This document shows positions 8,217 through 16,647 of a DNA stretch of 64,000 nucleotides, one piece after another; within the stretch, counting starts at the first letter, position 1, and each line of letters begins with the position of its first letter. The position numbers and the translations under genes are program-made. The notes below the pieces were generated by a model. It made no database searches. It had not been told where the DNA came from and saw only the letters and a program-made list of their open reading frames with translations. Source of the DNA: Bradyrhizobium lablabi (lineage in GTDB: Bacteria > Pseudomonadota > Alphaproteobacteria > Rhizobiales > Xanthobacteraceae); assembly GCF_900141755.1 (NCBI RefSeq), contig NZ_LT670844.1:4402001-4466000 (forward strand), written 5' to 3'.

Positions 8217-9731
8217 ATGGCAGTCAGAAGACCCACTCTCGATCAATTGCGCAGCGTCGCCGAAGACCTCGGCATGCATATGGGAGAAGCGGAGCTTAAA
8301 TCCTATGACGGCCTGTTGCAGGCAAATTACGCCGCCTACGATGCCGTCGATGCGATGCCGGATTATGTTCCGCCGGTGAAATATCCGCGGACGCCGGGCT
8401 ACCGCCCCGAGGGCGAGGAAAACAAACACAACGCCTGGTACGTCAAGACCACGGTCAAGGGCGCCGCCAGCGGCAAGCTCGCCGGCAAGACCGTCGCGCT
8501 GAAGGACAATGTCTGCCTCGCCGGCGTGCCCATGATGAACGGCGCCTCGACGCTGGAAGGCTATATCCCCGACACCGACGCCACCATCGTCACCCGCATC
8601 CTCGATGCCGGCGGCACCATCCTTGGCAAGGTGCATTGCGAATATTTCTGCTTCTCCGGCGGCAGCCACACCGGTGCAGCCGGTCCCGTCCATAATCCGC
8701 ACAAGATGGGTTATTCGGCCGGCGGCTCGTCATCCGGCAGCGCGGTGGTGGTTTCAACCGGCGAAGCCGACATGGCGATTGGCGGCGACCAGGGCGGATC
8801 GATCCGGATTCCGGCTTCCTTCAGCGGCATCTACGGGATGAAGGGAACCTACGGTCTCGTGCCCTATACCGGTGTGATGCCGATCGAGCTCACCCTCGAT
8901 CACACCGGACCGATGACCAAAACCGTGCGCGACAATGCGCTTCTCCTGGAAGTGCTGGCGGGCGCGGATGGCCTCGATCCTCGGCAGTATGCGCCAAAAG
9001 TTTCGAGCTACACCGAAGCGCTCGGCGGCAGTGTCAAGGGATTGCGCATCGGCGTCGTCAAGGAAGGCTTTGGCCATCCGAGCTCGGAGGCGGACGTCGA
9101 CGCCAAGGTCAAGGCGGGCGCGAAACTCTTCAGAGATCTCGGCGCCACCGTCGAAGAAGTATCGGTGCCGATGCATCTCGTGGCCCCCGCAATCTGGCTG
9201 CCGATCGCGGCCGAAGGCGCCACCGAGTTCATGATGAAGGGCAACGGCATGGGGACCAATTGGCGCGGTCTCTATAACACGACGTTGTTGGATGCCCATT
9301 CCGGCTGGCATCACCGCGCCGACGAATTGTCCGACAGCCTCAAGGTCACCATGTTGCTCGGTCAATATTTCACCAAGCATTATCGCGGTCATTTCTATGC
9401 CAAGGCGCAGAACCTGAACCGCAAGCTGCGCGCGGCATACGATGCGGCGCTCAGCAATTACGATCTGCTGCTGATGCCGACCTTGCCGATGAAGGCAACG
9501 CCGTTGCCGCCGCCGGATGCGCCGCGCGAACTTTATATCCAGCGCGCCTTCGAAATGGTCCCCAACACCGCGCCGTTCAACGCCACGGGGCATCCGGCGA
9601 TGTCCCTTCCCTGCGGCATGAGCGACGGCCTGCCGATCGGGCTGATGCTGATCGGCAAATATTGGGACGAGCCGACCATCTACCGCGCCGCCTCGGCATT
9701 CGAGAGCGCCGGCGACTGGACCAAAATGTAG
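8217..9731 (+). CDS. Amidase, amidase-signature family (paralogue 2)
   Basis: A 504-aa paralogue of the amidase at 956. The catalytic residues fall at the same numbers: Lys96 in VALKDN, Ser171 in GGSSSGS and Ser195 in GGDQGGSIR. Both share the N-terminal PTL(E/D)Q opening, the MMNG(S/A) and EGY(V/I)P segments, and the KAQNL segment near residue 398. The loop is GGSSSGS here and GGSSGGS in the paralogue. Two such close copies flanking an importer suggest duplication within the operon and possibly different amide specificities. It is preceded by a good ribosome site (AGGGAGACGG). Confidence 0.93.
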   Translation: MAVRRPTLDQLRSVAEDLGMHMGEAELKSYDGLLQANYAAYDAVDAMPDYVPPVKYPRTPGYRPEGEENKHNAWYVKTTVKGAASGKLAGKTVALKDNVCLAGVPMMNGASTLEGYIPDTDATIVTRILDAGGTILGKVHCEYFCFSGGSHTGAAGPVHNPHKMGYSAGGSSSGSAVVVSTGEADMAIGGDQGGSIRIPASFSGIYGMKGTYGLVPYTGVMPIELTLDHTGPMTKTVRDNALLLEVLAGADGLDPRQYAPKVSSYTEALGGSVKGLRIGVVKEGFGHPSSEADVDAKVKAGAKLFRDLGATVEEVSVPMHLVAPAIWLPIAAEGATEFMMKGNGMGTNWRGLYNTTLLDAHSGWHHRADELSDSLKVTMLLGQYFTKHYRGHFYAKAQNLNRKLRAAYDAALSNYDLLLMPTLPMKATPLPPPDAPRELYIQRAFEMVPNTAPFNATGHPAMSLPCGMSDGLPIGLMLIGKYWDEPTIYRAASAFESAGDWTKM

Positions 9732-9796
9732 CGCAAGCGACGCGGCCCGCCGCATACGGTGGCGGGCCGCTCCATCAGGCAGCAACGGAGGCGACG

Positions 9797-10552
9797 ATGG
9801 ATTTGGGATTAAAGGGCAAGAGCGTGCTGGTCACCGGCGGCAGCAAAGGCATTGGACTTGCGATCGCCGAACTGTTTGCCGACGAAGGCGCCAATGTCGC
9901 GATCTGCGCGCGTAATGCCGACGAGGTCGGCAACGTCATCAAGTCGCTCGCCGCGAAGGGCGTCAAATCATGGGGCAAGGCGGTCGATGTCGCCGACCCC
10001 GCGGCCTTGAAGCAATGGATCGAGGGCGCGGCCGGCGCGCTTGGCGGCATCGACTGCATCGTCTGCAATGTCTCAGCGCTCGCGGTCGGCGATACGCCGG
10101 AGACCTGGGAAAAATCCTTTCGCACCGACATGATGCATACCGTCAATTCGGTCGCGGCGGCGACACCCTATCTGGAGAAATCCAAATCCGCTTCGATCGT
10201 CATCGTCTCCAGCGTGTCGGGTTTCGAGGTTGATTTCGCCGCCGGCTCCTACGGCGCCTTCAAGGCAGCGCTCATTCACTACGCCAAGGGGCTCAGCAAC
10301 CAGTTGATCGCCAAGGGCATCCGCGTCAACGCGGTGTCGCCCGGAAATACCTATTTTGAAGGCGGCATCTGGCAGAACATCGAGCGCGGCATGCCCGATC
10401 TCTACAAGACCGCGATGTCGCTGAACCCGACCGGGCGGATGGGCACGGCCCAGGAAGTCGCTGCCGGCGTCGTCTTCCTGGCGAGCCCTATCGCAAGCCG
10501 CATTTCGGGCACCAATCTGATCATCGACGGTGCCCTTACCAAGGCCGTGTAG
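9797..10552 (+). CDS. Short-chain dehydrogenase/reductase (SDR)
   Basis: A 251-aa classical SDR. The N-terminal cofactor motif is TGGSKGIG (residues 13-20), the NAG-like motif appears as CNVSA, the catalytic Ser is in IVIVSSVSGF and the YxxxK motif is altered to YGAFKAAL, so Tyr and Lys are both present. The C-terminal part SGTNLIIDGALTK is typical. It follows the second amidase by 65 nt with an ACGGAGG ribosome site, so it probably belongs to cluster A. It may oxidise or reduce an alcohol or ketone produced from the acid moiety of the amide substrate; that is inference. Confidence 0.88.
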   Translation: MDLGLKGKSVLVTGGSKGIGLAIAELFADEGANVAICARNADEVGNVIKSLAAKGVKSWGKAVDVADPAALKQWIEGAAGALGGIDCIVCNVSALAVGDTPETWEKSFRTDMMHTVNSVAAATPYLEKSKSASIVIVSSVSGFEVDFAAGSYGAFKAALIHYAKGLSNQLIAKGIRVNAVSPGNTYFEGGIWQNIERGMPDLYKTAMSLNPTGRMGTAQEVAAGVVFLASPIASRISGTNLIIDGALTKAV

Positions 10553-10643
10553 CGATTTCGCCGGATCCCGGGACAGACGATAAAATCGTGAGCGACCTGA
10601 AATGGCCGCTCTCTCCTCGAACCAGACCAGAGATTGGACGGCA

Positions 10644-12158
10644 ATGAGCAACAAGATTGGGCGGCGAGAATTTATGGGAACGGTCGCGCTTGTCGGTGCG
10701 GCGGCGGTGGCGCACCGAACGTCGTTGATCGATTCCGCTGAGGCTGCGGCGCTGTCGAGCGACGGCATCACCTCGGCCTCGGCCAGCGAACTCGCCGAAG
10801 CCATTCGATCGAAAGCGCTGAGCTCGAAAGCTGTCGTCGAAGCGCATCTGGAGCGGATCGCCAAGGTCAATCCAAAACTCAACGCGGTGGTTCAACTCAC
10901 CGCGGAGGCGGCGCGCAAGGAGGCTGATGAAGCCGACGCCGCGCTCGCCCGCGGCGAAATCAAGGGCCCGCTGCACGGCGTTCCCATCACCATCAAGGAC
11001 ACGCTGGAAACCAGTGGGGTGATCTGCACCGGCGGCACCAAGGGCAGGGCCAATTACGTGCCCAAGGCCGATGCGTCAGCGGTGGCGCGGCTGCGCGCGG
11101 CGGGCGGCATCATCCTCGGCAAGACCAACGTGCCCGAACTCGCCGGCGCGGCCGAGACCGACAATCTGGTCTACGGGCGGACCAACAATCCCTACGATCT
11201 GACGCGCACGCCGGGCGGCAGCAGCGGCGGCGAGGCCGCGATCATTTCGGCCGGCGGTTCGCCGCTCGGCCTCGGCACCGATGCCGGCGGCAGCATCCGG
11301 ATCCCCGCGCATTATTGCGGGCTTGCCGCGATCAAGCCGACCTCAGGCCGCGTGCCGCGGACCGGGCAATTTCCCCTTCCGCTCGGCGCGCGCAATCCGG
11401 TGTTTCACGTCAGCCTGATTGCCCGCAAGGTAAAGGACCTGGCTTTGGCGCTGCCGATCATCGCCGGCCCCGATTTTCGCGATCATTCGATCGTCGGAAT
11501 GCCGCTCGGCGATCCCTCGAAAGTGGCTTTGCGCGATTTGAAGATTGCCTGGTTCGACGACGATGGCGTCGCCACCCCGACCAAGGAAATCATCGCCGCC
11601 GTCCGCGATTCCGCAAAAGCGTTCGCGGATGCCGGCATCAAGGTCGAGGAAAGCCGGCCGCCCGATGCGGCAAAACCCGGCACCGTCTATCTCGATATCA
11701 GTCGCGGCGACGGCGGCGCCGGCACACGCGCGTTCCTCAAAAGCGTCGGCACCAACGAGATCTCGCCGATGTTCGAGCGGGCGCTGGCGGTTGCCGTCGC
11801 ACCCGCGATGCCCAACACCACGGAGGCCCTGAGTGCGTTCGCCAGATGGGATCTGTTTCGCAATTCGATGCTGCGCTTCATCGAGAATTACGACGCGTTG
11901 CTGTCGCCCGTGATGCCCTATCCGGCGCTCTTGCACGGGACTGGTTTCGACGACGACAAGCGGATCGGGTTCGGCTACGCGCAGATGCATAACCTGACCG
12001 GCTGGCCGACGGCGACGGTGCGGATCGGCACCTCGCCGGAAGGCCTGCCGATCGGTGTCCAGGTAGCCGCGCGGCCGTGGCGAGAGGACGTCGCGCTCGC
12101 GCTCGTTCAACATCTCGAACAAACCTTTGGTGGCTGGAAGATGCCTCTTTCGATTTGA
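10644..12158 (+). CDS. Amidase, amidase-signature family, with Tat-like signal
   Basis: A 504-aa amidase of a different subgroup from the two paralogues upstream. Lys118 (ITIKDT), Ser193 (GGSSGGE) and Ser217 (DAGGSIRIP) keep the +75/+24 catalytic spacing. Starting at the ATG at 10644 gives IGRREFMGTVALVG, a twin-arginine motif with a hydrophobic stretch and an AEA|AAL-like cleavage region near residue 35, so export to the periplasm is likely. A longer frame from 10602 would bury the signal and is less likely. It closes cluster A and lies 188 nt before amiC of cluster B. An exported amidase beside cytoplasmic ones would allow use of amides that the importers do not carry. Confidence 0.9.
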   Translation: MSNKIGRREFMGTVALVGAAAVAHRTSLIDSAEAAALSSDGITSASASELAEAIRSKALSSKAVVEAHLERIAKVNPKLNAVVQLTAEAARKEADEADAALARGEIKGPLHGVPITIKDTLETSGVICTGGTKGRANYVPKADASAVARLRAAGGIILGKTNVPELAGAAETDNLVYGRTNNPYDLTRTPGGSSGGEAAIISAGGSPLGLGTDAGGSIRIPAHYCGLAAIKPTSGRVPRTGQFPLPLGARNPVFHVSLIARKVKDLALALPIIAGPDFRDHSIVGMPLGDPSKVALRDLKIAWFDDDGVATPTKEIIAAVRDSAKAFADAGIKVEESRPPDAAKPGTVYLDISRGDGGAGTRAFLKSVGTNEISPMFERALAVAVAPAMPNTTEALSAFARWDLFRNSMLRFIENYDALLSPVMPYPALLHGTGFDDDKRIGFGYAQMHNLTGWPTATVRIGTSPEGLPIGVQVAARPWREDVALALVQHLEQTFGGWKMPLSI

Positions 12159-12346
12159 ACCCGCGCGCCGCGGCTGATCGGTGCAGCGCACGCAGCGTCG
12201 ACGGTCTGGCAGGCGTCATCGCATTGATCGCGGGATGCCGAGCCCGGCGACGCGATGCGGGCTGGCTTTGGGCTGGCGATTTGAGTTTCCTGCAATCTGA
12301 CGTAAGGTCGTCCCGATCTTTCCATCAGATGGTCTACGTCAGGCTC

Positions 12347-13513
12347 ATGAGTTTTAGCGAAAATACCGATGCTCCGTGGCGCGTGGGGGTGTTGTTCTCC
12401 CAGACAGGGGTGACTGCCGCGGTCGAACAATCCCAGCTAAATGCGACGCTGCTCGCGATCGAGGAGATCAATTCCTCTGGCGGCGTGCTCGACCGCATGA
12501 TCGAGCCCGTGATTTACGATCCGGCCTCCGACCCGAAGCAGTTTCGCAGCTTGGCGGAACGGCTGTTCCAGGTCGATCGCATCCGCTTGTTATTCGCCTG
12601 CTACATGTCCAGCACCCGCAAGGCGGTGCTGCCCGTGGTGGAAAGCCATCGCGGCCTGTTGTTTTATCCGACGCTCTACGAGGGCTTTGAGTATTCGCGG
12701 CACTGCATCTACACGGGAGCCGCGCCGAACCAGAACTCCCTGCAGCTCGCAAAATTCCTGCTGTCCACTTACGGTAATCGCTTCCTGCTGGTCGGATCGA
12801 ACTACATCTACCCCTACGAATCCAACCGCCTGATGGCCGATTTCGTGGTGCAGGGCCGCGGCAAGGTATTGGACGAGATTTACGTTCCGCTGGAAGCGGC
12901 CACACGCGATTTCGAGAAGGTCATCCACCGGATCAAGAAGACTTCGCCGGATGTGATCTTCTCGACCGTGGTGGGACGGGGTACTTCGGTACTCTACGAG
13001 GCCTATCGCCATGCCGGCTTCGATCCGGCGAAGATGCCGATCGCAAGCCTGACCACCAGCGAAGCCGAAGTCGCCGAGATGCATCCCGAGGCCGCCGAAG
13101 GCCACATCACCGCGGCGCCGTTCTTCGAGACGTCGTCCTCGCCCTCGGCGCGGCGTTTCGTCGAAAGCTTCAAGAAAAAATATGGACCCGATGCGCCGGT
13201 CACGGCTGGCGCGGAAGCCGCTTATTTCCAGCTGCATCTCGCCATGCGGGCGCTGGCGCGTTGCGGCTCGGACGATCCGGAGCGGGTGCTGCAGGAGTTG
13301 CGCGATTCCGAGTTCGACGCACCGCAGGGCCGGGTCCGGATCGATCCGGAAAACAACCACACCTATCTCTGGCCGCGGATCGCGCGGCTGGACAGATTCG
13401 GTCGATTCCAGACGGTCTGGAATCCTGGTGTTCGGATCAAGCCGGACCCCTACTGTGTCGTACAGAGCCTTGACGACTGGTCGATGGACGATCTTCAAAC
13501 GGTCAGCCACTGA
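12347..13513 (+). CDS. amiC: AmiC amide-sensing negative regulator
   Basis: A 388-aa close relative of Pseudomonas aeruginosa AmiC (385 aa), the cytoplasmic protein that sequesters AmiR until it binds a short amide. Matching segments run through the length: VGVLFSQTGVTA, CYMSSTRKAVLPVVE, PTLYEGFEYS, GAAPNQNS, GSNYIYPYESN, FSTVVGRGT, IASLTTSEAEVAEM, DAPQGRVRI and DPYCVVQSLDDWS. There is no signal peptide. I chose ATG 12347; ATG 12329 is possible, and the open frame reaching upstream into the amidase gene is spurious. The ANTAR gene amiR follows after 27 nt, keeping the C-R order of the Pseudomonas operon. Confidence 0.93.
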   Translation: MSFSENTDAPWRVGVLFSQTGVTAAVEQSQLNATLLAIEEINSSGGVLDRMIEPVIYDPASDPKQFRSLAERLFQVDRIRLLFACYMSSTRKAVLPVVESHRGLLFYPTLYEGFEYSRHCIYTGAAPNQNSLQLAKFLLSTYGNRFLLVGSNYIYPYESNRLMADFVVQGRGKVLDEIYVPLEAATRDFEKVIHRIKKTSPDVIFSTVVGRGTSVLYEAYRHAGFDPAKMPIASLTTSEAEVAEMHPEAAEGHITAAPFFETSSSPSARRFVESFKKKYGPDAPVTAGAEAAYFQLHLAMRALARCGSDDPERVLQELRDSEFDAPQGRVRIDPENNHTYLWPRIARLDRFGRFQTVWNPGVRIKPDPYCVVQSLDDWSMDDLQTVSH

Positions 13514-13540
13514 GGTTCTGAGCGCGGGGAGCAGGCGGCG

Positions 13541-14149
13541 GTGGCGATCCAAATCCTTCGCGATCTTCGTGGCCTGCGCGTGCAGGTCGTGCATCCGCCC
13601 GACAATGAACGCGTCAGGCTGGTCGAGCATCTTCGCCGCATCGGCTGCATGGTCGAGACGCAATGGCCGGTGCCGGATTGCTGGACCGGCAGTTCGGACG
13701 TGATGCTGCTGGCCATCGAACATGACGTCCGCGGCGATATTCAACGCCTGCTGAAATCGAATGACGGGCCGCGGCCGACGCTGATCGCGGTCGTCGGCTA
13801 TGAGGATCCCTCGACACTTCAATTGGTTTTGGAGGCCGGAGCGGTTGCCGTCATCGAGCGGCCGATCCGCCCCTTCGGCCTGCTCACCAATCTGACCATC
13901 GCCCGCAGCATCTGGCTGGAGAAACGCGAGACCGACAAGCGCATCCGCAAACTGGAGCGCAAACTTTCAGGTCTGCAGCGAATTCAGAAAGCCAAGGCGA
14001 TCCTGATGGACGGCCAGGGCTTGAGCGAAGCCGAAGCGTACGAAAGCATTCGCCGCCAGGCGATGGCGAAGCGATTGTCGATGGACGACATGGCGGCCGC
14101 GATCATTCACGCAAATGAACTCTTGCAGTATCGCGCAAAAGATGTTTAG
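13541..14149 (+). CDS. amiR: AmiR ANTAR-domain RNA-binding antiterminator
   Basis: A 202-aa protein with the AmiR layout: an N-terminal pseudo-receiver (LRVQVVHPPDNERVRLVEHL, RIGCMVETQWP), a central helix rich in charged residues (about 125-145, coiled-coil dimer element) and a C-terminal ANTAR domain (about 145-200) with IQKAKAILMDGQGLSEAEAY and a three-helix pattern. The receiver lacks the usual phosphoacceptor motif, as in Pseudomonas AmiR. AmiR proteins bind leader RNA and prevent termination. A GTG start is used. A terminator and an ANTAR-type hairpin follow at 14198-14279, just before the transporter genes. Confidence 0.92.
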   Translation: MAIQILRDLRGLRVQVVHPPDNERVRLVEHLRRIGCMVETQWPVPDCWTGSSDVMLLAIEHDVRGDIQRLLKSNDGPRPTLIAVVGYEDPSTLQLVLEAGAVAVIERPIRPFGLLTNLTIARSIWLEKRETDKRIRKLERKLSGLQRIQKAKAILMDGQGLSEAEAYESIRRQAMAKRLSMDDMAAAIIHANELLQYRAKDV

Positions 14150-14197
14150 TTTTGTGCTGCGCTGCGATGGGGCGATGAAGCTCTGATCGCAGCCATC

Positions 14198-14225
14198 GCC
14201 GGACCACCAGTGACGTTGGTTTGGC
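14198..14225 (+). promoter_or_regulatory. Candidate ANTAR (AmiR) target hairpin in the cluster B leader
   Basis: GCCGGACCACC (14198-14208) pairs with GTTGGTTTGGC (14215-14225) over 11 positions, two of them G-U and one a C-U mismatch, closing the six-base loop AGTGAC (14209-14214). Loop position 1 is A and position 4 is G, the rule for ANTAR substrates. It lies 72 nt after amiR stops and ends 11 nt before the terminator stem starts. The expected second hairpin is only weakly visible: GGCT (14228-14231) with AGCC (14237-14240) around a five-base loop, which would use up part of the terminator's 5' arm. Confidence 0.55.
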
Positions 14226-14235
14226 TTGGCTAGGT

Positions 14236-14279
14236 AAGCCCGAAAGATTCGCAAGGATCTGTCGGGCTTTTTTGTTTTT
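14236..14279 (+). terminator. Leader terminator (attenuator) before cluster B transporter genes
   Basis: AAGCCCGA (14236-14243) pairs perfectly with TCGGGCTT (14262-14269); the inner AGATT (14245-14249) pairs with GATCT (14256-14260). TTTTTTGTTTTT follows from 14268. It stands between amiR and the binding-protein gene, all on the same strand, so it can act as a conditional stop controlling the importer and amiE. Confidence 0.75.
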
Positions 14280-14424
14280 GGCGACCGGGAATCGGCACGG
14301 CTCGGATCTGAGTCCGCTGGCCTCGGGGGAATCTGGAATTTTTTCGGTTCGAAACAACGCGCCTTCTGCGCGAACGGAGCCGGCTTGCCTCCAGCTGCGG
14401 GGTGGCCATAAGGGGAGTGTCACG

Positions 14425-15684
14425 ATGTCGATTGATCGGCGTAAGTTTTTGAAAGGTAGCGTGCTTGCGACCACCGGCGCACTTGCATCGCCCTACATCA
14501 TCATCTCTAGTCCGGTACGCGCCGCGGGAACGGTGAATGTAGGCGTCTTGTTTTCGCTCACGGGCGGTCTTTCGATCATCGAAAAATCGCTGCATGATGC
14601 GACGTTGATGGCGATCAGCGAGATCAATGCCGCCGGCGGCGTCAAAGGCATGCAGATCAGCGCCGTCGTCGAGGACGGCGCGTCGGATCCGAAAACCTAC
14701 AACGAGAAAGCCTCAAAGCTCGTGATCCAGGACAAGGTGCCGACGGTGTTCGGATCCTACACCTCGGCGAGCCGCAAGGCCGTGCTTCCGGTATTCGAGA
14801 AGCGCAACAATCTGTATTTCTATCCGACCTACTACGAAGGCTTCGAGTGTTCGAAGAACGTGGTCTATACCGGCGCCGTTCCCAATCAGCAGCTCTCGAA
14901 CTTCATCCCCTGGATCATCAAGACGCTCGGCAAGAAGAAATTCTTTATCGTCGGCTCGAACTACATCTACCCGCGCGAGATGGCGAAGGTCTCAAAAATC
15001 CTGATCGAGAAGAACGGCGGCGAGTGGATCGCCGACGAATATCTCGAGCTCGGCCATTCCGAATGGGGCTCGATGGTCAACAAGATCAAGGGTTCGGGCT
15101 GCGACGTCGTGCTCTCGAACGTGGTCGGCGATTCCGTCGTCGCCTTCTATCGCGAATACAAGAACCAGGGGTTGACCCACGATAAATTGCCGATCTGCGC
15201 AACGGTCACCTCCGAGATCGAGATCGCGGCGATGGGGCCGGAATATGCGGTCGGAAGTTTTACGTCGTTTCCCTACTTCCAGGCTATCGACACCGATCGC
15301 AACAAGGCGTTCGTCGAGCGCTACCGCGCCTTCGTCAAGGACCCCAAGGCGGTGACGCATCACGCGCTGGAATCATCCTACTTCCAGGTCTTCCTGTGGA
15401 AGCAGGCGGTCGAAAAAGCCGCGGAAATAACGCCGACCGCGATCAGGGATGCTGTGAAGGGCCAGGAATTCGACGCGCCCAACGGCCATGTGAAAATCGA
15501 TCCCGACAATCTGCACACCTATTTGACGCCGCGGATCGCGCAGTGGCTCCCCGACGGCCAGGGCAAGATCATCGACGCCTACAAGGAGCCGACCATCCCG
15601 CTGCCTTACGTCGCCTATGGCGAGACCGAGAGCAATTTGTTCTGCACCGCCAAGGGGCTCGATACGTCGAAGCTGAAGATCTGA
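14425..15684 (+). CDS. ABC importer substrate-binding protein, UrtA/FmdD type, Tat-exported (second system)
   Basis: A 419-aa binding protein. IDRRKFLKG (residues 3-11) is a good Tat motif, followed by a hydrophobic segment and a VRA|AGTV cleavage region near residue 34. The mature part shows GVLFSLTGGLSIIE, GSYTSASRKAVLPVFEKRN, YYEGFECSKNVVYTGAVPNQ and IVGSNYIYPREMAK, so it is close to UrtA and to the AmiC sensors of this window. ATG 14425 is chosen because it starts just before the twin-arginine motif; the open frame upstream lies within the attenuator leader. It heads the second five-gene importer. The likely cargo is a short amide, by context with amiE. Confidence 0.9.
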   Translation: MSIDRRKFLKGSVLATTGALASPYIIISSPVRAAGTVNVGVLFSLTGGLSIIEKSLHDATLMAISEINAAGGVKGMQISAVVEDGASDPKTYNEKASKLVIQDKVPTVFGSYTSASRKAVLPVFEKRNNLYFYPTYYEGFECSKNVVYTGAVPNQQLSNFIPWIIKTLGKKKFFIVGSNYIYPREMAKVSKILIEKNGGEWIADEYLELGHSEWGSMVNKIKGSGCDVVLSNVVGDSVVAFYREYKNQGLTHDKLPICATVTSEIEIAAMGPEYAVGSFTSFPYFQAIDTDRNKAFVERYRAFVKDPKAVTHHALESSYFQVFLWKQAVEKAAEITPTAIRDAVKGQEFDAPNGHVKIDPDNLHTYLTPRIAQWLPDGQGKIIDAYKEPTIPLPYVAYGETESNLFCTAKGLDTSKLKI

Positions 15685-15700
15685 GGTTGGCATCAAGACC

Positions 15701-15728
15701 GTCTACCGTGCGCTTTTGCACGGTAGAC
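15701..15728 (+). other. Intercistronic stem-loop after the binding-protein gene
   Basis: GTCTACCGTGC (15701-15711) and GCACGGTAGAC (15718-15728) are perfect 11-bp complements around the loop GCTTTT. There is no T-run, and the permease gene begins 22 nt later, so it is more likely an mRNA-stabilising or partial attenuation element that keeps binding-protein mRNA in excess than a full terminator. Confidence 0.6.
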
Positions 15729-15750
15729 GATTGTTGCGAGGTGGCGTTGA

Positions 15751-16644
15751 ATGCTCGAAGTCCTGTTCATCGGCCTGAGCCTCGGCTCCATCCTTTTGCT
15801 GGTGGCGCTCGGTCTTGCCATCACCTATGGCGCGATGGGCGTCATCAACATGGCCCATGGCGAGATGGTGATGATCGGCGCCTATGTCACGGTGCTCACG
15901 GGCATCTGGCTGGGGTTGAATATCTTCGCCGCGATCCCGATCGCGTTCGCGGTGACGGCGCTGATCGGGCTCGCCATCGAGCGCCTCATCGTGCGCCGGC
16001 TGTACGGCCGCCTGCTCGACACGCTGCTCGCGACCTGGGGCATCGCGATCCTGATTCAACAGGCGGTGCGGCTTGAGTTCGGCCTGTCGTTCTTCGGCAT
16101 CCATATCGCAGGCCTCGGCCCGGGCCTGCAAAACGTCAGCGTTCCCTTGTCGCTACAGGGGACGTTTATGCTCGGAAGCGCCGAGATCAACCGCTATCGC
16201 GCCTTCATCATCGTGGTGACCGCGGTGCTGACCGCCCTGTCCTGGCTGATCATGTATCGCACACCGTTCGGAACCCAGGTGCGGGCGATCATTCGCAATC
16301 CGAAGATGGCCGCGGCCTGCGGTATCGACGTCGCCCGCGTCAACGCGCTGACCTTCGCGCTCGGTTCTGGTTTGGCCGGCGTCGCCGGCGTGATGATGTC
16401 CGGCTTCAAGACGGTTTTTCCGGACATGGGCACGCCGATGGTGGTCGACGGGTTCATGGTTGTGGTGATGGGAGGCGTCGGCAGCCTGCTCGGGTCGGTG
16501 TTCTCCGCCGGCATCCTCGGCGAGATCAATGGTCTGGTCGCGGCCGGCACCAACGACATCCTGGCGCGGGCGGTGGTGTTCGGCGTCGTGATCATGATCA
16601 TCATCCTCAAGCCCAAGGGCCTGTTTTCGCTTAGGGGGCGCTGA
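15751..16644 (+). CDS. ABC importer permease, UrtB/LivH type (second system)
   Basis: A 297-aa polytopic membrane protein of the UrtB/LivH family. It contains YGAMGVINMAHGEMVMIGAY near residue 27, GRLLDTLLATWGIAILIQQ near 86, and the C-terminal SGFKTVFPDMGTPMVVDGFM region typical of urea-type permeases, followed by VVVMGGVGSLLGS. This is nearer to UrtB than the corresponding gene of the first system. It lies 66 nt after the binding-protein gene, behind the stem-loop, and 3 nt before the next permease gene. Confidence 0.9.
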   Translation: MLEVLFIGLSLGSILLLVALGLAITYGAMGVINMAHGEMVMIGAYVTVLTGIWLGLNIFAAIPIAFAVTALIGLAIERLIVRRLYGRLLDTLLATWGIAILIQQAVRLEFGLSFFGIHIAGLGPGLQNVSVPLSLQGTFMLGSAEINRYRAFIIVVTAVLTALSWLIMYRTPFGTQVRAIIRNPKMAAACGIDVARVNALTFALGSGLAGVAGVMMSGFKTVFPDMGTPMVVDGFMVVVMGGVGSLLGSVFSAGILGEINGLVAAGTNDILARAVVFGVVIMIIILKPKGLFSLRGR

Positions 16645-16647
16645 GCG

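Noticed and set aside
12077..12346. Extended N-terminus for amiC starting inside the preceding amidase gene
   Set aside because: The added 90 residues are Arg-rich and do not resemble AmiC; the known family begins at about 12347.
14150..14197. Alternative hairpins GCTGCGAT/ATCGCAGC and GGCGATG/CATCGCC in the cluster B leader as the ANTAR site
   Set aside because: Their loops are 16-17 bases, not hexaloops with A1/G4, so they do not meet the ANTAR rule; they may still affect folding.
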